From Caryophanales bacterium (GTDB lineage Bacteria; Bacillota; Bacilli; Bacillales; Amphibacillaceae), in assembly GCA_029257405.1 (NCBI GenBank), contig JARIBO010000055.1:124001-188000 (forward strand): a stretch of 64,000 bases of DNA. Reading direction: 5' to 3'. The translations under genes were made by a program, and so were the position numbers. The notes below the pieces were generated by a model that searched no databases, was not told the DNA's origin, and worked only from the letters and a program-made list of their open reading frames with translations. Positions 38,545 to 47,753 of the stretch are shown one piece after another. Position 1 is the first letter of the stretch; each line of letters starts with the position of its first letter.

Positions 38545-39102
38545 TTAATTAGTAGGCTCAATTAATCCATACTTACCATCACGTCTTTTATAAACAACGC
38601 TCGTTTCATTAGACTCGGCATCTGTAAAGATGAAAAATGCATGCCCTAACATATCCATTTGAAGGATCGCCTCTTCAGAATCCATTGGTTTTAAATTAAA
38701 GCTTTTTGTTCTTACAATTTCAAATTCAGAATCATCTTCACTTTCTGCATTTGCTCTTTTTTCTTGTTCTAATTCAGCAAACATATGTTTTGCAGAGCCT
38801 TCTTGACGGAATTTACGGTTAACTTTTGTTTTATATTTTCTAATCTGACGTTCTAACTTGTCTACAACAAGGTCAATAGCCGCGTACATATCAGTGTGTT
38901 GCTCTTCTGCGCGTAATAGTAAGTTAGGCATCGGAATTGTTACCTCTACTTGTTGCTCTTCACTATAGACACTTAAGTTCACATTTACGTCAGATATCGG
39001 AGGCGTATCAAAATATCTTTCAATTTTGCTAATCTTTTCCTCTACATGACTTCTTATTGCTTGAGTAACTTCAATGTTCTCACCACGAATATTATAATTC
39101 AT
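38545..39102 (-). CDS. hpf: long-form ribosome hibernation promoting factor
   Basis: 185 residues. The N-terminal S30AE domain (1-100, NYNIRGENIEVTQAIRSHVE at the start) blocks the decoding centre. The C-terminal domain (about 125-185, with DSEEAILQMDMLGHAFFIF) dimerises ribosomes into 100S particles. AAGGGGG lies upstream. Neighbour of secA as in other Bacillales. Confidence 0.96.
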   Translation of the reverse strand: MNYNIRGENIEVTQAIRSHVEEKISKIERYFDTPPISDVNVNLSVYSEEQQVEVTIPMPNLLLRAEEQHTDMYAAIDLVVDKLERQIRKYKTKVNRKFRQEGSAKHMFAELEQEKRANAESEDDSEFEIVRTKSFNLKPMDSEEAILQMDMLGHAFFIFTDAESNETSVVYKRRDGKYGLIEPTN

Positions 39103-39189
39103 AATAAGTGTCCCCCTTAAATATATTTATAATTATCATTATACATTGTTCTATAGTTTATTTCCTGCTTTTTAATTATTTTATGAAAT

Positions 39190-39873
39190 TTAACTACGAA
39201 TTAACGTAAATGAACTGACTTCAGATGCTCCATTTTCTACTAATAAAGCAGCTGCATGCCTTATTGTTGTGCCAGTTGTATATATATCATCTACTAATAA
39301 CACTTTTCCATGTATTTTTTTATGAATTTTAAATGAATTTGTTGTTTTAATTCTTTCTTCTTTAGTTTTTTTAGATTGCTTTTCTGATTCTTTACGACTT
39401 AAATAAGATTCATCTATGTTACCAAATGCTTGAGCTAATAGTACTGCTTGATTAAATGCTCGCTCTTTTAACCTCTTTTCACTAAGCGGTATAGGTATAA
39501 CTGTATAAGTTTGATCTATAAAATTTAATTCTTGTTTAATATATGTGGTAATTAACTCCAGTAAGCCTTCAATTAAAATATAGTCTCCTTGGTATTTCCA
39601 TTGTGCTAAATATTTTTGAATGAATGCATTATACTTAAATATTGAATAATTTCTTGATAAAACATCATGATTTCCGAATTTATTCGACCAAGCTTTACAA
39701 TCATTACAAATCAATATTTTTGATTCTGTGGAACATATTTTACATAAGGGTGTTGTAAGTTTTATAAAAGACAAATGACATGAGATACATAATCGACTTA
39801 TTTTTGAACCTAATATTATATTTTCCCATGATAATTCTGTTTTCATCTCTTTAAAACAATAAATACACTTCAT
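39190..39873 (-). CDS. comFC: ComFC-like phosphoribosyltransferase-fold protein
   Basis: 227 residues. Four N-terminal cysteine pairs (CIYC, CISC, CKIC, CNDC) make a zinc-ribbon part, and the C-terminal PRTase motif is LLVDDIYTTGTT near 195-206. Needed for DNA transformation in competent Firmicutes. Overlaps comFA by four bases. Confidence 0.92.
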   Translation of the reverse strand: MKCIYCFKEMKTELSWENIILGSKISRLCISCHLSFIKLTTPLCKICSTESKILICNDCKAWSNKFGNHDVLSRNYSIFKYNAFIQKYLAQWKYQGDYILIEGLLELITTYIKQELNFIDQTYTVIPIPLSEKRLKERAFNQAVLLAQAFGNIDESYLSRKESEKQSKKTKEERIKTTNSFKIHKKIHGKVLLVDDIYTTGTTIRHAAALLVENGASEVSSFTLIRS

Positions 39874-41342
39874 AAAATCAGCTCTTTTGCTAATTTATTC
39901 ATATGTTTTATATCCTTCAAACATTCCTTAATTGCGCGTGTATTATTATTTACCATAAAATAAACATCACCCTTTGGATCATTAGGGCTCCTTCCAGCTC
40001 GTCCAGATATTTGTACAAGGGCAGCACTATTAAATATTTCATTATCTGCTTGAACCACAATAACGTCTACTGACGGAAATGTTACGCCTCTTTCTAGTAT
40101 CGTTGTAGTAATAAGACAATACAATTTATGTTCTCTAAAAGCAATCACTTTTTCATTTCGATTATCATCAGCAGCATGTACTGTTGCAACCTCTTCTTTT
40201 TTATTAATTAATTTAAACTCCATTAATAAATTAATAATTTCCTCCTTTAAATCTTTAGATAGTTGTACTGTTGGAACAAAGATAAGCAACTGTCTTTTAG
40301 GCTTTTCTCTCTTTTTTAAAATGTTTATAAAATCACTAGGAAGTTTTTGTTCTGATAATTGTTTTTTTAAGAAATAGCTATACTTTATTTGTGGGATAAT
40401 AAGTGGTTGACCATGGTAACGCTTGGGGATGAATACTGTAGGAATAATTTTGAGTGCTTGATTAGGTGTGGCAGTTAAATAAATAGTTGTACCTTGAATT
40501 TTACGTGAGCGTTTTGTAATTTCTTTTAACCGAGAATCACTTGCATACGGATAAGCATCTACTTCGTCAATAATTAATAAATCAAATGTACGTTTAAAGC
40601 GGAGTAGTTGGTGATTTGTTGTAACAATGATTTGAGCGTTATTTTGAAGCTCATCGCTCCCTGAATATAATGCTGCTATTGATGTTTTTTTAAAGACTGA
40701 ATCTATTCTCAATCTAAACTCTTTAACTACATCTGTTCTTGGACTTGCAATACAAATACGCATACCTTTTTTTAATGCTTCGGTTATGACCGGAAAGACA
40801 AGTTCTGTTTTACCTGATCCTGTAACCGCCCAAATTAATAAATCTGTTTTATTTTCAAGTGCATTAATTGATTGATTAGCCCCGTATTCTTGATTTTTTG
40901 TTAATTTTCCTTGCCAGTAATTCGATTTCTTAAGATGTTTAAATTCAATCGATTGGTCGTGCCAGTAATATAATGACTCACACGCTAAAATACGATTCAT
41001 TTCAATACAAACTCTACAATATAAATGCTTTGATAAACATTTTTTACAATCTATCTCAGCAAAAAAAGTAATATTAATATTTTCACATCGCATACACTTA
41101 ATCGTTTTTCCTTCTTTTGTAATTGAAGGTAAACGCCGTACGTAATTTTCTCTTATTAAAAAATCAAGTTGGCGATTTGATATTTCTAATTCATTTCTAG
41201 TAAGGATTTTCCCCCGGTACTTTATAGCATAAGGATGGATATTAAGTGGAATAGATAAACGAGGACTAAAAGAGTCGTTATTTTGATAGGACTCTTCTAG
41301 ATAGTTAGTAGTTTTCTTAAATAAGTTAAGTAAAAAATTCAT
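39870..41342 (-). CDS. comFA: competence DNA helicase ComFA
   Basis: 490-residue DEAD/DEAH-type helicase. A cysteine-rich zinc site (CMRC...CKKC...CRVC near 98-127) precedes Walker A AVTGSGKTELV near 174-184, Walker B DEVDAY near 264, TATPNQ near 292 and motif VI QISGRAGR near 442. It pulls single-stranded DNA during uptake. Coupled to comFC (ATGA overlap). No com pilus genes are in the window. Confidence 0.93.
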   Translation of the reverse strand: MNFLLNLFKKTTNYLEESYQNNDSFSPRLSIPLNIHPYAIKYRGKILTRNELEISNRQLDFLIRENYVRRLPSITKEGKTIKCMRCENINITFFAEIDCKKCLSKHLYCRVCIEMNRILACESLYYWHDQSIEFKHLKKSNYWQGKLTKNQEYGANQSINALENKTDLLIWAVTGSGKTELVFPVITEALKKGMRICIASPRTDVVKEFRLRIDSVFKKTSIAALYSGSDELQNNAQIIVTTNHQLLRFKRTFDLLIIDEVDAYPYASDSRLKEITKRSRKIQGTTIYLTATPNQALKIIPTVFIPKRYHGQPLIIPQIKYSYFLKKQLSEQKLPSDFINILKKREKPKRQLLIFVPTVQLSKDLKEEIINLLMEFKLINKKEEVATVHAADDNRNEKVIAFREHKLYCLITTTILERGVTFPSVDVIVVQADNEIFNSAALVQISGRAGRSPNDPKGDVYFMVNNNTRAIKECLKDIKHMNKLAKELIL

Positions 41343-41361
41343 TTCAGTCTCCTTTTCTTAA

Positions 41362-42207
41362 TTATTCTTCAAAATACCAAGTAGCACCAAGTGATCCTTC
41401 TCCTATATGTGTTCCAATCACTGGACCAAAGTAACTTGTATATGTTTCAATATTTGGGTATTTATCTTGAAATAATTTTTGCAGTTCAATTGCCCCCGCT
41501 TCATTATTAGCATGAATAAACGCAACTTTTTTTATCGATTTATTCATTGCATCTTTTTCAAGTAAACTTAAAATTCTCGTCAATGCTTTTTTCTTTGACC
41601 GGATTTTTTCAAACGGAAGAATCATGCCATCTTTAATATGAAGGACAGGCTTTATTTTTAATAAACTTCCTACAAGTTTTTGAGCGCCTGATAAACGACC
41701 ACCTCTTTGTAAATGACTTAAATCATCTACCATAAAATAAGCGCGCATATTTTTAGTATAATTATTTAGCTGTGTGACTATCTTTTCAACTGCAATACCT
41801 TCTTGAATCATTTTTGCTGCTTCCATTACTAAAAAGCCTTGTGCTATTGTTGTAATTCTAGAATCCACTGAATAAACTTCAATATTTTCTACCATTTTAC
41901 CAGCTACTTTAGATGCTTCGTATGTTCCGCTGAGTGTTTGCGAGATATGAATAGAAATAATGGCGTCATATTCTTTACTTAACTTTTCATATAAATTCAC
42001 TAGTTCACCTATTGATGGTTGTGAAGTCGTAGGTAATTTCTTTTCTACTTTTACTTTTTCATAAAATTCAGTAGTTGTTATATCAAATCCTTCACGATAA
42101 GATTCATTTTCAAACACAACATTAAGTGGAATAATGGATATGTTATATTTATTAATCATTTTTTTTGGTAAATATGAAGTACTATCTGTAACTAATGCGA
42201 CTTTCAT
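41362..42207 (-). CDS. DegV-family fatty-acid-binding protein
   Basis: 281 residues. The N-terminal motif TDSTSYLP and the TTSQPS loop near 59-64 are typical of DegV/FakB proteins, which bind a fatty acid for phosphorylation by FakA. GAIGTHIGEG-like PVIGTHIGEGSLG near the C-terminus contacts the carboxylate. It precedes comFA in the transcription order, 19 bases apart, likely in one operon. Confidence 0.9.
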   Translation of the reverse strand: MKVALVTDSTSYLPKKMINKYNISIIPLNVVFENESYREGFDITTTEFYEKVKVEKKLPTTSQPSIGELVNLYEKLSKEYDAIISIHISQTLSGTYEASKVAGKMVENIEVYSVDSRITTIAQGFLVMEAAKMIQEGIAVEKIVTQLNNYTKNMRAYFMVDDLSHLQRGGRLSGAQKLVGSLLKIKPVLHIKDGMILPFEKIRSKKKALTRILSLLEKDAMNKSIKKVAFIHANNEAGAIELQKLFQDKYPNIETYTSYFGPVIGTHIGEGSLGATWYFEE

Positions 42208-42286
42208 TAATTAAACCCCTTTACATTTTTACACTTTTTTTATTTTCTACAGTAATTTATAATCGATATTTTAAAATTATATACTA

Positions 42287-42295
42287 TGATACAAT
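42287..42295 (+). promoter_or_regulatory. candidate extended -10 promoter of yvyE
   Basis: TGATACAAT (TG-n-TACAAT) lies 43 bases before the yvyE ATG at 42339; GGAGG is at 42327-42331. Confidence 0.5.
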
Positions 42296-42338
42296 TATAC
42301 ACATAACTAAACTTTATTGTATTATTGGAGGTATATAA

Positions 42339-42971
42339 ATGTTAGATGAATACTATACGGTAAACTCTTTTGGTTCTAATGAAATAATCATTCAAAAATC
42401 GAGGTTTATCGGTTACGTAAAAAGAGTTGAAACAGAACAAGAAGCACATGATTTTATCAGTGAAATTAAAAAAAAGCATTATGATGCAACACATAATTGT
42501 TCTGCATACTTAATTGGAGAGCACGATGAAATTCAAAAAGCCAACGATGATGGTGAGCCTAGCGGTACAGCAGGAGTTCCCATGTTAGAAGTCTTAAAAA
42601 AGCAAGAGTTAAAAAACACTGCTGTTGTTGTTACGCGTTATTTTGGCGGGGTAAAGCTAGGTGCAGGAGGACTTATTCGAGCATATGGCACAACTACTTC
42701 AGAAGCGATTAAAAGCACTGGGGTTGTAAAAAGAGAACTAATGCAAGGTTTTTCAATAACCATTGAATATCCTTTGCTTGGTACATTAGAAAATGAAATC
42801 CGTAATTCTGACTATCTAATAGATAAAATAAATTATTTAGAAAAAGTTGAATTAATCGTTTATGTACATATTAAAAACATTAACACTTTTTTAGAGTGGA
42901 TAATAAATTTAACAAGCGATCAAGCAATCATTGAAAAAACACAACAAAAGCATATGGAAACAGCTGTTTAA
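42339..42971 (+). CDS. yvyE: IMPACT/YigZ family protein YvyE
   Basis: 210 residues. The N-terminal IMPACT domain shows the family blocks KSRFIGY, THNCSAYLIG, DDGEPSGTAGVPML and RYFGGVKLGAGGL, and the C-terminal DUF1949 follows. Eukaryotic IMPACT regulates GCN2; the bacterial role is not established, though ribosome or peptidase roles have been suggested. Divergent from degV, as in staphylococci. Confidence 0.92.
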   Translation: MLDEYYTVNSFGSNEIIIQKSRFIGYVKRVETEQEAHDFISEIKKKHYDATHNCSAYLIGEHDEIQKANDDGEPSGTAGVPMLEVLKKQELKNTAVVVTRYFGGVKLGAGGLIRAYGTTTSEAIKSTGVVKRELMQGFSITIEYPLLGTLENEIRNSDYLIDKINYLEKVELIVYVHIKNINTFLEWIINLTSDQAIIEKTQQKHMETAV

Positions 42972-42978
42972 ATTAAAG

Positions 42979-43015
42979 AAAAATAAAACCTGTTATAATA
43001 ATAGGTTTTATTTTT
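42979..43015. terminator. bidirectional terminator between yvyE and nagB
   Basis: 13-base stem AAAAATAAAACCT / AGGTTTTATTTTT with an 11-base loop, overlapping the nagB stop codon. Confidence 0.82.
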
Positions 43016-43736
43016 CATATGAAAGTGCCGCTTCATCAGCAATAACAGTCACATCTTTATGTTTATGCAAGATAGTAGCTGGGAATTCTTCTGTTATCTC
43101 ACCTGCTAGAAACTTACTTAAAGCATATGCTTTATTTTTGCCTGATACTAAAAGTATAATCTTGTTTGTTTCCATAATTGATTTGATCCCCATTGAAATT
43201 GCTTGTTTTGGTACTTCACCACCTGATGAGAAAAAGTGTGCATTAGCGTTTCGTGTTGATTCATTTAAAGTAATGACTTGTGTACGAGATTTAAATGAAA
43301 TACCTGGTTCGTTAAATCCAATATGTCCATTGACACCAAGTCCTAATAGTTGTACATCAATACCACCCGTTTTTTTAATTTCTTCTTCATAACGTATACA
43401 TTCAGCTTCCAAGTCTTCAGCCATACCATTTGGAACATAAGTTTGTTCAAGTGGAAGATCAATATGATTAAAAAGTTTATCATTCATATAATAATGATAA
43501 CTGTTTATATCATCTTCTGGTAAACCAATATATTCATCTAAATTAAATGAAACGACATTTTTAAATGAATAATTAGTTTTTTTATGATACTTTATTATTT
43601 CACTATAAAGTCCTTCTGGTGTAGAACCTGTTGCCAGACCAATTACTGGACGCTTCAATTTTTCTAACTCATCTATTAGTAATTCTGCACCAATTTTACT
43701 TAACTCTTGATAATTTTTCACTTTAATTAATTTCAC
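43008..43736 (-). CDS. nagB: glucosamine-6-phosphate deaminase
   Basis: 242 residues. Converts glucosamine-6-phosphate to fructose-6-phosphate and ammonia. Family signature is FNLDEYIGL near 64-72, the catalytic His and Glu are in GLGVNGHIGFNEPG near 131-144, and ATGSTP binds phosphate near 35. It lacks the E. coli allosteric C-terminus, as normal for Firmicutes. A small gene lies 33 bases upstream. Confidence 0.95.
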   Translation of the reverse strand: MKLIKVKNYQELSKIGAELLIDELEKLKRPVIGLATGSTPEGLYSEIIKYHKKTNYSFKNVVSFNLDEYIGLPEDDINSYHYYMNDKLFNHIDLPLEQTYVPNGMAEDLEAECIRYEEEIKKTGGIDVQLLGLGVNGHIGFNEPGISFKSRTQVITLNESTRNANAHFFSSGGEVPKQAISMGIKSIMETNKIILLVSGKNKAYALSKFLAGEITEEFPATILHKHKDVTVIADEAALSYEK

Positions 43737-43769
43737 GTGACCACACCTCTATTTTTGATAAGTTATTCT

Positions 43770-43928
43770 TTAATAATTAGTTAATTTCGTTACAGTAATA
43801 ATTTTTCTTGTTGATAGTTCATTTTTTAATTCATCTAAAAATTGTTCTGACGTATCAATCTTGTTACTTTCAGTTTTATTTATCATTTTTTTTAAAGCGA
43901 TAGCCAATTCATTTCTTTTAAATTTCAT
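43770..43928 (-). CDS. small basic protein upstream of nagB, unknown
   Basis: 52 residues from the ATG at 43928, where AAGGTG lies 6 bases upstream; the longer open frame to 43958 has no site. Charged, helical-looking, no signal or membrane part. I do not recognise the family. The ribosome binding site and the short gap to nagB argue for a real gene transcribed with nagB. Confidence 0.5.
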   Translation of the reverse strand: MKFKRNELAIALKKMINKTESNKIDTSEQFLDELKNELSTRKIITVTKLTNY

Positions 43929-43981
43929 TTTATTCACCTTTTTTAATTTAATATACAAATTTTAACATACCCTACTCAAAT

Positions 43982-44011
43982 TTGCATTAGGATTAATGAT
44001 ACTCTTATAAT
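43982..44011 (+). promoter_or_regulatory. sigma-A promoter of the MecA-like PBP gene
   Basis: TTGCAT (43982-43987), 18 bases, then a perfect TATAAT (44006-44011), 33 bases before the ATG; TAGGAGA is the ribosome site. Confidence 0.7.
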
Positions 44012-44044
44012 TAATACATCTAAATACAGTTAGGAGAACCTATT

Positions 44045-46063
44045 ATGAAAAGATTAATTTTTTTATTATTATTAATAACCTTTTCTATTGTAGCATGTTC
44101 TAATCAATCTGACATGCTAGAAAAGCAAATTGATACTTATACTGAAGATTGGAACAATAATAATTTTTTAGAAATGTATGATTTATTGAGTAATGATAGT
44201 AAAGCTGAATTTTCAAAAGAAGAATTCGTAAGCCGCTATGAAAAAATCTACAAAGATATTGAAGTAGATAATTTGAAGGTGTCATATGAAATCCCTGAAA
44301 AATCAGAAATTAAAAAGGCGGAAAATGAAATAGATATACCTATTAAAGTGTCTTTAGACACTCTAGCAGGACCAATTTCATTTACAGAAAATCTAACTTT
44401 TATTTTTGAAGAAAAAACAAAAGACGAAACAGCTAACTGGAAAGTGGATTTCCACCCTGGATTAATTTTCCCTGAATTAAAAGATGGAGGTAAATTATCT
44501 ATTTCACACCTACCAGCTGAACGCGGAGAAATTTTGGATAGAAATAAAAAGCCACTTGCATTAAATGGAAATGCTTATGAAATTGGTATTACGCCCGAGA
44601 GTTTTGTTGATGAAGAATCTGAAAAACAACAACTCGCGAAATCTTTGAACCTGTCTTTAGATCAGATTAATAACACTCTAAGTCAAACTTGGGTTGAAGA
44701 TCATTTATTTGTTCCCTTAAAAAAAGTACAAGAAGATGACTCTACCACATTAAATCAAATCGATGATATTCCTGCTGCTACTAAAAAGAAAATAAAAATA
44801 AGAACTTACCCGCTTGGCCCTGCTGCTGCACATTTAGTTGGGTATATAGGGAAAATAAACGCAGAAGAAATGAAAGAGAATCCTGGTTATCAAAATGGGG
44901 ATTCTATAGGTAAACGCGGATTAGAACAATTATATGAAAAAGAACTAAAAGGAACTTTAGGAACAATCATTTCCGTAAAAAATGAAGATGATTCAGAAGT
45001 TGTTTTAGCCGAAAAGCCTGGTAATAATGGAAAAACAATTACTTTAGCAATTGACAAAAATGTTCAAGAAGAAATATTTAATTCCTACGATGGAAAAGCC
45101 GGAACTGCTAGTGCAATAGATCCTCAAACAGGAGAAGTTCTAGCTCTTGTTAGTAGTCCAGCTTTTGAACCTAATGACTTTGTATTAGGTGTTGAAAAAG
45201 GCGATTGGGAAACTTTAGAAAATAATCCTAACATGCCTCTTCTCAATCGTTTTTCATCAACTTTTGCTCCTGGCTCTGTCATTAAACCAATTACTGCTGC
45301 AATCGGACTTAAAAACGAGACGATTATTGCAAATGAAGGGTTAAAAATAGATGGATTAACTTGGGGGAAAGAAAGTTGGGGGAGTTCCAAAGTAAAAAGA
45401 GTTTCGACTTCTAGTGGTCCAGTAGATTTAAATGACGCTCTTGTTCGATCTGACAATATATATTTCGCCATGCAAGCTACTAAAATGGGTGAAGAAAAGT
45501 TTGTAAAAGGATTAAAAGAATTTGGCTTTAATTCTGATATTCCAACTTCTTATCCAATTAAAAAGTCTTCTATCTCAAGAGACGGAGAATTATCAAGTGA
45601 AGCATTGTTGGCTCACTCAAGCTACGGCCAAGGCGAAATAGAAATGAGTGCACTCCATCTTGCTTCAAGTTATTCACCTATTTTAAATAATGGTGACATG
45701 CTAAAACCTAGAATACTTGAGTCTGATAAAAAAGAAGTATGGGGAGAAAGTTTAATTGATGAAAAGAATATCAATATTTTTCAAGATAGTTTACGCTCTG
45801 TTGTTACTGACGGCACTGCAAAAGTAGCTAACAAAGCTGATTTTCCTATCGCAGGTAAAACAGGTACTGCTGAATTAAAATCATCTCTAGAAGAAAGTGG
45901 TAGGGAAAATGGCTGGTTTGTTGGTTATCCAAATGATCAACAAAATATTATTATCGCAATGATGGTAGAAGAAGTTGAAAACGAGGGTGCTAGTACGATG
46001 GTTGCCGAAAAAGTAACAGACATTTTAATTGAACTAAGAAATAAAAAAATTCACTCTAATTAA
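44045..46063 (+). CDS. class B penicillin-binding protein with MecA_N domain (PbpC/PBP3-like)
   Basis: 672-residue lipoprotein transpeptidase. The signal ends at lipobox IVAC (Cys18). An NTF2-like MecA_N domain (about 22-140), a PBP dimer domain (about 150-320) and a transpeptidase domain with S411-x-x-K414, S469-D-N471 and K605-T-G607 follow. Length and motif spacing are nearly those of PBP2a (MecA). B. subtilis PBP3 (PbpC) has the same architecture, and the setting is chromosomal with no SCC or resistance genes, so this is best seen as a native relative of MecA. Beta-lactam affinity cannot be read from the sequence. Confidence 0.93.
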   Translation: MKRLIFLLLLITFSIVACSNQSDMLEKQIDTYTEDWNNNNFLEMYDLLSNDSKAEFSKEEFVSRYEKIYKDIEVDNLKVSYEIPEKSEIKKAENEIDIPIKVSLDTLAGPISFTENLTFIFEEKTKDETANWKVDFHPGLIFPELKDGGKLSISHLPAERGEILDRNKKPLALNGNAYEIGITPESFVDEESEKQQLAKSLNLSLDQINNTLSQTWVEDHLFVPLKKVQEDDSTTLNQIDDIPAATKKKIKIRTYPLGPAAAHLVGYIGKINAEEMKENPGYQNGDSIGKRGLEQLYEKELKGTLGTIISVKNEDDSEVVLAEKPGNNGKTITLAIDKNVQEEIFNSYDGKAGTASAIDPQTGEVLALVSSPAFEPNDFVLGVEKGDWETLENNPNMPLLNRFSSTFAPGSVIKPITAAIGLKNETIIANEGLKIDGLTWGKESWGSSKVKRVSTSSGPVDLNDALVRSDNIYFAMQATKMGEEKFVKGLKEFGFNSDIPTSYPIKKSSISRDGELSSEALLAHSSYGQGEIEMSALHLASSYSPILNNGDMLKPRILESDKKEVWGESLIDEKNINIFQDSLRSVVTDGTAKVANKADFPIAGKTGTAELKSSLEESGRENGWFVGYPNDQQNIIIAMMVEEVENEGASTMVAEKVTDILIELRNKKIHSN

Positions 46064-46077
46064 GAGTGAATTTTTTT
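46043..46077. terminator. bidirectional terminator between the PBP and IDEAL-domain genes
   Basis: Perfect 15-base stem (46043-46057 with 46063-46077, core TTCACTCT / AGAGTGAA) with a 5-base loop, A run left and T run right. It overlaps the ends of both convergent genes. Confidence 0.92.
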
Positions 46078-46510
46078 ATAATAAATCTATTAGTAAATTA
46101 AAGTTTTCTTGATCACCTTTATCAAGAGCTTCATCAATTAAGCGTAATACATTAGCTCTTTCCATTTCTTCAAATAAGAGTTTGTTCTTGTTTTCTTCTA
46201 TTTGACTAACTTCATTTGTATAGTATGGTTCAACTATTTTAGTTAACTGATCCATAAAATCCGTTAAAGAAGTTAGTTTTTTCATCGTAATATAAATGGT
46301 ATCGCTACCTTTTTGAAATGCGAATTTTGTTTCTGTATTAACAACCTGCTTAGTCTTTCTATTTATACGAATTTCTTTACCTTCAACGGGAATAAAATGG
46401 TAAACTTGATTATTTATTAATAATGAAAAATATTGATAAGCTAAAATAATCCTAATGTAATCTGAACTCATCTTAATATAATATGGCTTTAATAATTTTA
46501 CAGTTACCAT
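46076..46510 (-). CDS. IDEAL-domain protein (YpiB-like region), unknown function
   Basis: 144 residues. The last 40 residues (from about 105) match the IDEAL pattern, ending RLIDEALDKGDQENFNLLIDLL (shown in parts: RLIDEALDKGD, ENFNLLIDLL). The N-terminal 95 residues are beta-rich and not recognised. IDEAL domains occur in Firmicute regulatory proteins such as YpiB and competence antagonists. It is downstream of the two-domain ATPase gene, 95 bases apart. Confidence 0.72.
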   Translation of the reverse strand: MVTVKLLKPYYIKMSSDYIRIILAYQYFSLLINNQVYHFIPVEGKEIRINRKTKQVVNTETKFAFQKGSDTIYITMKKLTSLTDFMDQLTKIVEPYYTNEVSQIEENKNKLLFEEMERANVLRLIDEALDKGDQENFNLLIDLL

Positions 46511-46605
46511 TTATCCACCTCCTAATTTTGGATAAAAGAATTTTTAATAATAGATTTACTATAGTTGTCTAATTTTACAATATATTCTGAATAATTGCAA
46601 TCTTT

Positions 46606-47637
46606 TTAATAATTTATTCTGTAATCTGCTAATATACTTTTTACATCAATACGAGTCAGCTTTATTTCACTATTTTCAATTGACCCGGCTAATTCTTGTA
46701 ATTTAGATAGTTCAGTAAGTGCGGTTTCAAAAACTCTGTCAAATTCGATTTTTAATTCTTTTATTTTAGCCTCATTTAATTCCGTGTTTTCTTTTGTACT
46801 AGCTAAGTTAAATAAATTAATTATATAATCACTTTTTTCAGATGGGTCATAATCATGCGGTGATGAACTATCAAATAAACAGTAATTCAAATCTCTAATA
46901 ATAATCATATCGATACTACTAGGATCAAAACTACATTTGTATACTTCAATATCATATCCTTTATTAATCGCTTCTTCCATTACTTTTTTCATAAAATATG
47001 ATTTACCAGTTCCAGGAGGTCCTTTTAAAAATACTTGGTTTTTTATCGGTGTAATTAAATTATCTACACAAGTAACAATGCCTTCAGATGTGTTTGTACC
47101 AAACATTCTTTTATAAATATGTCCTTCTTTATCTAAATCTGGATATTGGGCAATATTTTCTTTTAAAAAATCATTGATTATTTGATCAGCAATTTTATAG
47201 TCCATATCTTCTCTATGAATATCTTGAATTTCTTTATGTATCGCTAAACTCTCGGAAAAACTAGTTATTGTTTTTTCTATAATTTCTTTTCTTTTCTTTG
47301 CAACGAAAGTAACCGGGAGTTTTGTATATTTAGTTAAGTCAATCAAATGTGAATGACTCGATACATATTTAATATAAGGTGTTGTCAATATTGCAATTGA
47401 TTTTTCTCTAACAATAACACCATCGATTGCTTCAGAGTAATCAGGATTTTTAATTACTTCGACCACCATTTCTTCTTCAATTAAATTAATAAATTCTTTT
47501 AAAAATAGTGTTGCAGTCTTTTCATTTGCAGCTTTTAATATATAGACTTCTTTTATTTCTGCTACGTTAGATTCAATATAATTCACTTCACCTAAGCCTG
47601 TGTATCCCCTTACAAAATAATCAATTCTTTTCCTCAT
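46606..47637 (-). CDS. two-domain P-loop ATPase of the PRK06851 type
   Basis: 343 residues. The second half has Walker A KGPPGTGKSYFMKK near 204-217 and the family stretch YKCSFDPSSIDMIII near 234. The first half repeats the same fold, but its P-loop position (near 33-43, ILKAANEKTAT) lacks the GxxGxGK motif, so one site is degenerate. Related uncharacterised ATPases occur across Firmicutes. Substrate and partners unknown. Confidence 0.72.
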   Translation of the reverse strand: MRKRIDYFVRGYTGLGEVNYIESNVAEIKEVYILKAANEKTATLFLKEFINLIEEEMVVEVIKNPDYSEAIDGVIVREKSIAILTTPYIKYVSSHSHLIDLTKYTKLPVTFVAKKRKEIIEKTITSFSESLAIHKEIQDIHREDMDYKIADQIINDFLKENIAQYPDLDKEGHIYKRMFGTNTSEGIVTCVDNLITPIKNQVFLKGPPGTGKSYFMKKVMEEAINKGYDIEVYKCSFDPSSIDMIIIRDLNYCLFDSSSPHDYDPSEKSDYIINLFNLASTKENTELNEAKIKELKIEFDRVFETALTELSKLQELAGSIENSEIKLTRIDVKSILADYRINY

Positions 47638-47700
47638 TTAATAACACCTAACCTTTCTACTAAGATATGCATCTTAATATAAGGTTATCATATAACAGGG

Positions 47701-47737
47701 TAAAAGTCGCTATTTATGTATTTTGTAGCGACTTTTA
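47701..47737 (-). terminator. candidate terminator after the DUF779 gene
   Basis: 12-base stem TAAAAGTCGCTA / TAGCGACTTTTA with a 13-base loop. The T run on the minus strand lies within the stem base (ACTTTTA), so efficiency is uncertain. Confidence 0.6.
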
Positions 47738-47753
47738 TTTTGTCATATCGCTG

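Noticed and set aside
44045..46063. Acquired mecA methicillin-resistance cassette.
   Set aside because: No mecR/mecI, recombinase, insertion sequence or attachment repeats nearby; PbpC-type proteins share the MecA_N architecture.
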